NCBI GenBank assembly: GCA_039029735.1
Contig: JBCCFL010000006.1
Location: forward strand, 62,001 to 126,000
Direction of reading: 5' to 3'
Length of the DNA stretch: 64,000 nt
DNA from: CADEDH01 sp039029735
GTDB lineage: Bacteria > Actinomycetota > Acidimicrobiia > Acidimicrobiales > SZUA-35
Shown: positions 60,980 through 64,000 of the stretch, one piece after another
Layout of the letters: every line of letters starts with the position of its first letter
Position numbering within the stretch: the stretch's first letter is position 1
Made by a program: the position numbers and the translations under genes
The notes under the pieces: generated by a model
Databases searched by the model: none
What the model saw: the letters and a program-made list of their open reading frames with translations, nothing else
What the model was told of the DNA's origin: nothing

Positions 60980-61159
60980 TGATCCACACGCTGTCCACAG
61001 GATCTGGCGACGGCCGCTGAGCTGTCGCCACAATCGGTGACCAAAAGGTCGCTGATTGTCGGGGGAGTGTCCTGGGGGTTACATGGCACAACGTTATCCA
61101 CAGCCTGTGGAAGCAACTCGTGTGCTCTGACAACGAGATTCCCGCTTCTCTGTGGACAA
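60980..61159. other. Cluster of DnaA-box-like sequences beside crgA
   Basis: In the 245-base interval after crgA are TGATCCACA (60980-60988), CTGTCCACA (60991-60999), the perfect TTATCCACA (61094-61102) and, on the minus strand, the perfect TTGTCCACA (61151-61159). TTATCCACA is followed by a partly inverted TGTGGAA. Two exact and two one-mismatch boxes in 180 bases is more than chance in GC-rich DNA. dnaA, dnaN or gyrase are not in the window, so an origin is not claimed; a regulatory DnaA-binding site is equally likely. Confidence 0.5.
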
Positions 61160-61215
61160 CGGGTGTTCTTTTCGCGCGCTCCGTGGCCAAGGAGTCACAT
61201 GCGTGATCTGGCGGT

Positions 61216-61638
61216 TCAGAGGTCCTCGGCGGGGGTCGTCAGTTCCATCTCGTCCGCGCAATGGCGCGGTGCCTGTGGAACAACGTCGTCGGCGAGAGTC
61301 ATGCGTAGCTCGGTGCCGCACGACGGGCATCGGTAGGTGAGCTTCACCCGTCGGAGCTCACCGCGAGGCGGCGGTTCCGGGATCGGACGGGCGAAGGCGC
61401 CGAGCATCTTGAGGCCGACCCCGAGAACGAGGTACATGAGTGCCATGGCGATCAGCACCCGGCCCCAGGGGAAGCCGATGGCAACGAGGGCGATGCCGGC
61501 CATCACGATGCCGATTCGAATGGTCCAGCGCCGGCGGGATTGAACGGCGGCGTCGCGAATGCGGGCCGACGACTCGACGGGGTCGTCGTCGTCCTCGATC
61601 CGATCCGGCAGATCGGTCTGCGGTTCGAAGTCCGTCAC
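61216..61638 (-). CDS. Small membrane protein with a zinc-ribbon-like C-terminus
   Basis: A 140-residue protein. An acidic N-terminus (EDDDDPVESSARIRDAAVQS) and a basic RRRWTIR leader precede two TM helices (IGIVMAGIALVAIGFPWG, RVLIAMALMYLVLGVGLKML). The C-terminal 40 residues carry LTYRCPSCGTELRMTLADDV and then HCADEMEL: the CPxCG pair and the third Cys suggest a small zinc site facing the cytoplasm. Not a family I can name, though two-helix proteins with a zinc-ribbon tail are common in actinobacteria. A hairpin-rich intergenic stretch lies upstream. Confidence 0.75.
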   Translation of the reverse strand: MTDFEPQTDLPDRIEDDDDPVESSARIRDAAVQSRRRWTIRIGIVMAGIALVAIGFPWGRVLIAMALMYLVLGVGLKMLGAFARPIPEPPPRGELRRVKLTYRCPSCGTELRMTLADDVVPQAPRHCADEMELTTPAEDL

Positions 61639-61708
61639 CCCATCAAAACTACTGGAGCCGCCGGCCCTGGCGACAGGTCGGCGGCTCCACTCATGTCACA
61701 TCGGGTTC

Positions 61709-61816
61709 ACGTCCTCCGGACGTCACACCTACAGGTGTTGACCCACAAGAGCGTTACGTCGGCGAGTTTCGCCGTGGCGAAACTCCGTGTGACGTCCTCC
61801 GGACGTCACACCTACA
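61709..61816. repeat. REP-like intergenic element: two 25-bp direct repeats plus hairpins
   Basis: The 25-mer at 61709-61733 recurs exactly at 61792-61816. Each copy is itself a dyad (ACGTCC-TCC-GGACGT); in the second copy the stem extends to 11 bp, GTGTGACGTCC (61787-61797) with GGACGTCACAC (61801-61811). Between the copies GAGTTTCGCC-GT-GGCGAAACTC (61764-61785) is a perfect 10+2+10 inverted repeat. The right copy covers the stop codon of the thiolase gene, so the element may serve as its terminator. Confidence 0.75.
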
Positions 61817-63002
61817 TGCGCTCGATGATGGTGGCGTTGGCCATGCCGCCACCCTCACACATGGTCTGCAGGGCGTATCGGCCGTCGCGGCGCTCCAGCT
61901 CGTTGAGCATCGTGGTCATCAGGCGGGCGCCCGAGCAGCCGAGGGGGTGGCCGAGAGCGATGGCGCCGCCGTTGGGGTTCACCCGCTCCATGTCGGGGTT
62001 GTGCTCCTTGGCCCACGCCAGCACCACGGAGGCGAACGCCTCGTTGACCTCGAACACGTCGATGTCGTCGATTGTCAGCTTGGCCTTGTCCAGCACCTTC
62101 TCAGTGGCCGGAATCGGCCCGGTGAGCATCGTGACCGGATCCACGCCTGCCAGCGCAAAGCTGTGGAACTTGGCGCGGGGCTTCAGGCCCAGCTCGTTCG
62201 CCTTCGACTCGCTCATGATCAGTACCGCGGCGGCGCCATCGGTGATCTGGGAGCTGTTCGCCGCCGTCACCTTGCCGTCGGGGCGGAACGCAGGCTTCAG
62301 CGAGGCGAGCTTCTCCAGCGTGCTCTCGCGGATGCCGCCATCGGTGGTCGCCATCTGGCCGGTCTCGATCACCTTGCCGTTCTCACGATCGAGGATCTTC
62401 TCGGCCACGGGAAGGATCTCGTTGTCGTAGCGCCCCTGGTCGCGGGCCTGGGCGGCCAACTGCTGGCTGCGGAGGCCGTAGGCGTCGAGTTCCTCACGCG
62501 AGATGCCCCACTTGTCGGCGATCATCTCGGCGCCGATGCCCTGGGGCTGGAGGCCACCCACGTCGGCGTACCGGTCGTGCATGGGCTGGGGGAACGGCTG
62601 GCCCACGTCCTTCACCATCATGGTGGCACCCATCGGCACGAGGCTCATCACCTCCACGCCGGCTGCGATCACCACGTCATACGCGCCCGCCATCACCCCC
62701 TGGGCGGCGAAGTGGGCCGACTGCTGTGAGGAGCCGCACTGGCGATCCACGGTGGTGGACGGCACCGATTCGGGCCAGCCGGCGCTGAGCACGGCGTTGC
62801 GGCCCACATTCACGGCCTGGGCCCCGACCTGCATCACGCAGCCCATGATCACGTCCTCGACCAGTTCGGGATCGAGGTTGTTGCGGTCGGCCAGTGCCTT
62901 GAGCACCTCGGCCGCCAATTCAGCGGGATGCCAGCCCGAGAGCTGCCCGTTGCGCTTACCCATCGGGGTCCGCAGCGCATCGACGATGACGGCGTTCTCC
63001 AT
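61812..63002 (-). CDS. Acetyl-CoA C-acetyltransferase / thiolase
   Basis: A 396-residue thiolase of fatty-acid or acetoacetyl-CoA metabolism. The acyl-accepting Cys is in STTVDRQCGSSQQSAHF, the His in NGGAIALGHPLGCSGARL, and the second Cys in ALQTMCEGGGMANATI, all in order. FEVNEAFASVVLAWA is also typical. Both degradative and biosynthetic members share this layout; the neighbouring acyl-CoA ligase favours beta-oxidation. The ATG at 63002 starts directly at ENAVIVDALRTPMGKRNG; a longer in-frame start at 63053 adds Arg-rich sequence with no thiolase character. Confidence 0.93.
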   Translation of the reverse strand: MENAVIVDALRTPMGKRNGQLSGWHPAELAAEVLKALADRNNLDPELVEDVIMGCVMQVGAQAVNVGRNAVLSAGWPESVPSTTVDRQCGSSQQSAHFAAQGVMAGAYDVVIAAGVEVMSLVPMGATMMVKDVGQPFPQPMHDRYADVGGLQPQGIGAEMIADKWGISREELDAYGLRSQQLAAQARDQGRYDNEILPVAEKILDRENGKVIETGQMATTDGGIRESTLEKLASLKPAFRPDGKVTAANSSQITDGAAAVLIMSESKANELGLKPRAKFHSFALAGVDPVTMLTGPIPATEKVLDKAKLTIDDIDVFEVNEAFASVVLAWAKEHNPDMERVNPNGGAIALGHPLGCSGARLMTTMLNELERRDGRYALQTMCEGGGMANATIIERM

Positions 63003-63177
63003 CACATGGCCCTTTCGTTGTCGTGCCACCCGGTGGCAGCCGTTCGGCGCCACTGATTCAGACTACTGGCGGCGGTTCCCGAGCTTCCAAGCCTGGTGAC
63101 CCTCGGGTAGCATTTGTCACACCAACCGCACGATTGCTGGGCCTTCTCGGCAGTCGCCCCTTCCCCAGGAGTACGGC

Positions 63178-64000
63178 ATGAGCGTGTCCGACATCGACGC
63201 CATCATCGAGGGACAAACCGTCCCCAAGATCATGCAGGCGACGTTCGCCCAGCACGGCGATCGGGTTGCCATCCGCAACAAGGACGCGAACGACGACTGG
63301 CATGAGTGGACCTATCAGGACCTGTCGGGCCTGGTGGCAAAGGCCGCTGCCGGCCTCGCGGCTCAGGGTGTTGGCCGGGGCGATCGCATCCTGTTGATGA
63401 TGCGCAACATCCCCGAGTTCCACGTGATCGACCTCGCTGCGCTCTACCTCGGTGCCACCCCGGTTTCGATCTACAACAGCTCGTCGCCGGAGCAGATCGA
63501 GTACCTCGCCAACGACGCCGGCGTGAAGCTGGCCATCGCCGAGGATCGAGGCTTCTTCGAGTCGATCAGCAAGGTGCGCCAGTCGATCGGCTCGCTCGAG
63601 AAGGTCGGCATCATCAACCCCGCCGATGACGTGGCCGCCGACTTCACCTACGGCGACGTCATGGCCTCCGACCCGGCTGACCTCGACGCCTTGTCGAGCA
63701 TCGCCCAGCCCGACGATCTCGCCACGCTGATCTACACCTCTGGCACCACCGGCCCCTCCAAGGGCGTGATGATCGACCACCGCAACGTGGCCTGGTCGTT
63801 CGAGAGCCTCAAGCGGGCGTTCGAGCTGCCGGAGGAAGAGCTCCACGGCATGCGCCTGGTGAGCTACCTGCCGATGGCCCACATCGCCGAGCGCATGGTG
63901 AGCCACTACAACGGCCTCTTCATGGGCATGGAGGTCACCTGCTGCCCCGACCCCACCCAGATCGCGGTCTACGCCGGCCAGGTGAAGCCGAACATCATGT
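63178..64000 (+). CDS. Long-chain acyl-CoA ligase (FadD-like), 3' end off the window
   Basis: The first ~274 residues of an ANL-superfamily adenylating enzyme. It activates fatty acids with ATP to acyl-AMP and then acyl-CoA. The A3 ATP-binding core is TLIYTSGTTGPSKGVMIDHR, followed by LVSYLPMAHIAERMVSHYNG, which matches the long-chain AMP-binding (FadD15/LACS-like) subgroup. AGGAG lies nine bases before the ATG at 63178. It diverges from the thiolase gene with a 175-base gap, so the two may share a fatty-acid-linked control region. The C-terminal domain is beyond the window. Confidence 0.92.
   Translation, partial: MSVSDIDAIIEGQTVPKIMQATFAQHGDRVAIRNKDANDDWHEWTYQDLSGLVAKAAAGLAAQGVGRGDRILLMMRNIPEFHVIDLAALYLGATPVSIYNSSSPEQIEYLANDAGVKLAIAEDRGFFESISKVRQSIGSLEKVGIINPADDVAADFTYGDVMASDPADLDALSSIAQPDDLATLIYTSGTTGPSKGVMIDHRNVAWSFESLKRAFELPEEELHGMRLVSYLPMAHIAERMVSHYNGLFMGMEVTCCPDPTQIAVYAGQVKPNIM

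Noticed and set aside
60971..61215. Chromosomal origin (oriC)
   Set aside because: DnaA boxes are present but dnaA, dnaN, rpmH and gyrase genes are not seen in the window and no AT-rich unwinding element is visible, so only a DnaA-box cluster is claimed.
61812..63053. Thiolase start at 63053
   Set aside because: The extra 17 residues are Arg/His-rich with no thiolase similarity; the ATG at 63002 starts directly at the conserved domain.

Overview
The window is GC-rich, gene-dense DNA on both strands. It comes from an actinobacterium, and my inference is class Acidimicrobiia or a close relative. The main evidence is the right-hand third. It carries the actinobacterial growth and division block in the usual order: tRNA-Leu(CAG), fhaA, fhaB, PP2C phosphatase, rodA/ftsW, pbpA, pknB with PASTA repeats, then trpG/pabA and crgA. 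Only one kinase (PknB) is present; mycobacteria also have PknA here. Start codons are often GTG, neighbouring genes frequently overlap by ATGA or GTGA, and lipoboxes and Thr/Ser-rich secreted proteins are common.

Layout. 1-10.7 kb: a TetR repressor running off the left edge, a MerR/GyrI regulator with its promoter, a nitroreductase fused to an SRPBCC-like domain, a methyltransferase, an E2-acyltransferase-like protein that has lost its catalytic His, an amidohydrolase, a coupled lipid-modification operon (FAD oxidoreductase, DUF1365, cyclopropane-fatty-acid-synthase-like methyltransferase) and an MFS transporter. 10.9-18 kb: a class III cyclase/AAA-like regulator with degenerate ATPase motifs, a 1057-residue DUF2236 (MpaB/rubber-oxygenase-like) protein and an Rpf-like transglycosylase. 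18-25 kb: a TetR-controlled operon on the minus strand with an ABC importer, two urea-carboxylase-associated (carboxyguanidine-deiminase-like) proteins and a carboxyltransferase-only urea/guanidine-carboxylase-like protein. The biotin carboxylase and biotin carrier are absent from the window.

25.5-31.5 kb holds the most unusual locus. Four secreted TasA/CalY-like proteins are interleaved with two SipW-type signal peptidases in a tightly coupled plus-strand array. The first SipW runs in one frame into a multi-pass membrane region, a GGDEF domain and an EAL domain, so a signal peptidase is physically joined to c-di-GMP turnover. That reading frame has one in-frame TGA between the catalytic Ser and His. 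31.6-40.6 kb: a DUF899 protein, an SDR, a class I glutamine amidotransferase, a lipoprotein, a carboxymuconolactone-decarboxylase/AhpD-like gene whose in-frame TGA replaces the second Cys of CxxC and is followed by a SECIS-like hairpin (a strong selenoprotein candidate), a broken ABC-transporter/glycosyltransferase junction, a methyltransferase and a large secreted beta-propeller protein.

40.6-52 kb: cell-envelope lipoproteins and Thr-rich surface proteins, prephenate dehydratase, an MBL-fold hydrolase, OmpA-like proteins, an rRNA/tRNA methyltransferase, a YbaK deacylase and an L,D-transpeptidase. 52-61 kb: the FHA/PP2C/RodA/PBP/PknB signalling and wall-synthesis block. 61-64 kb: a small cluster of DnaA boxes beside crgA, a hairpin-repeat intergenic region, an acetyl-CoA acetyltransferase and the start of a long-chain acyl-CoA ligase that runs off the right edge. 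No CRISPR array, insertion sequence or rRNA was seen.
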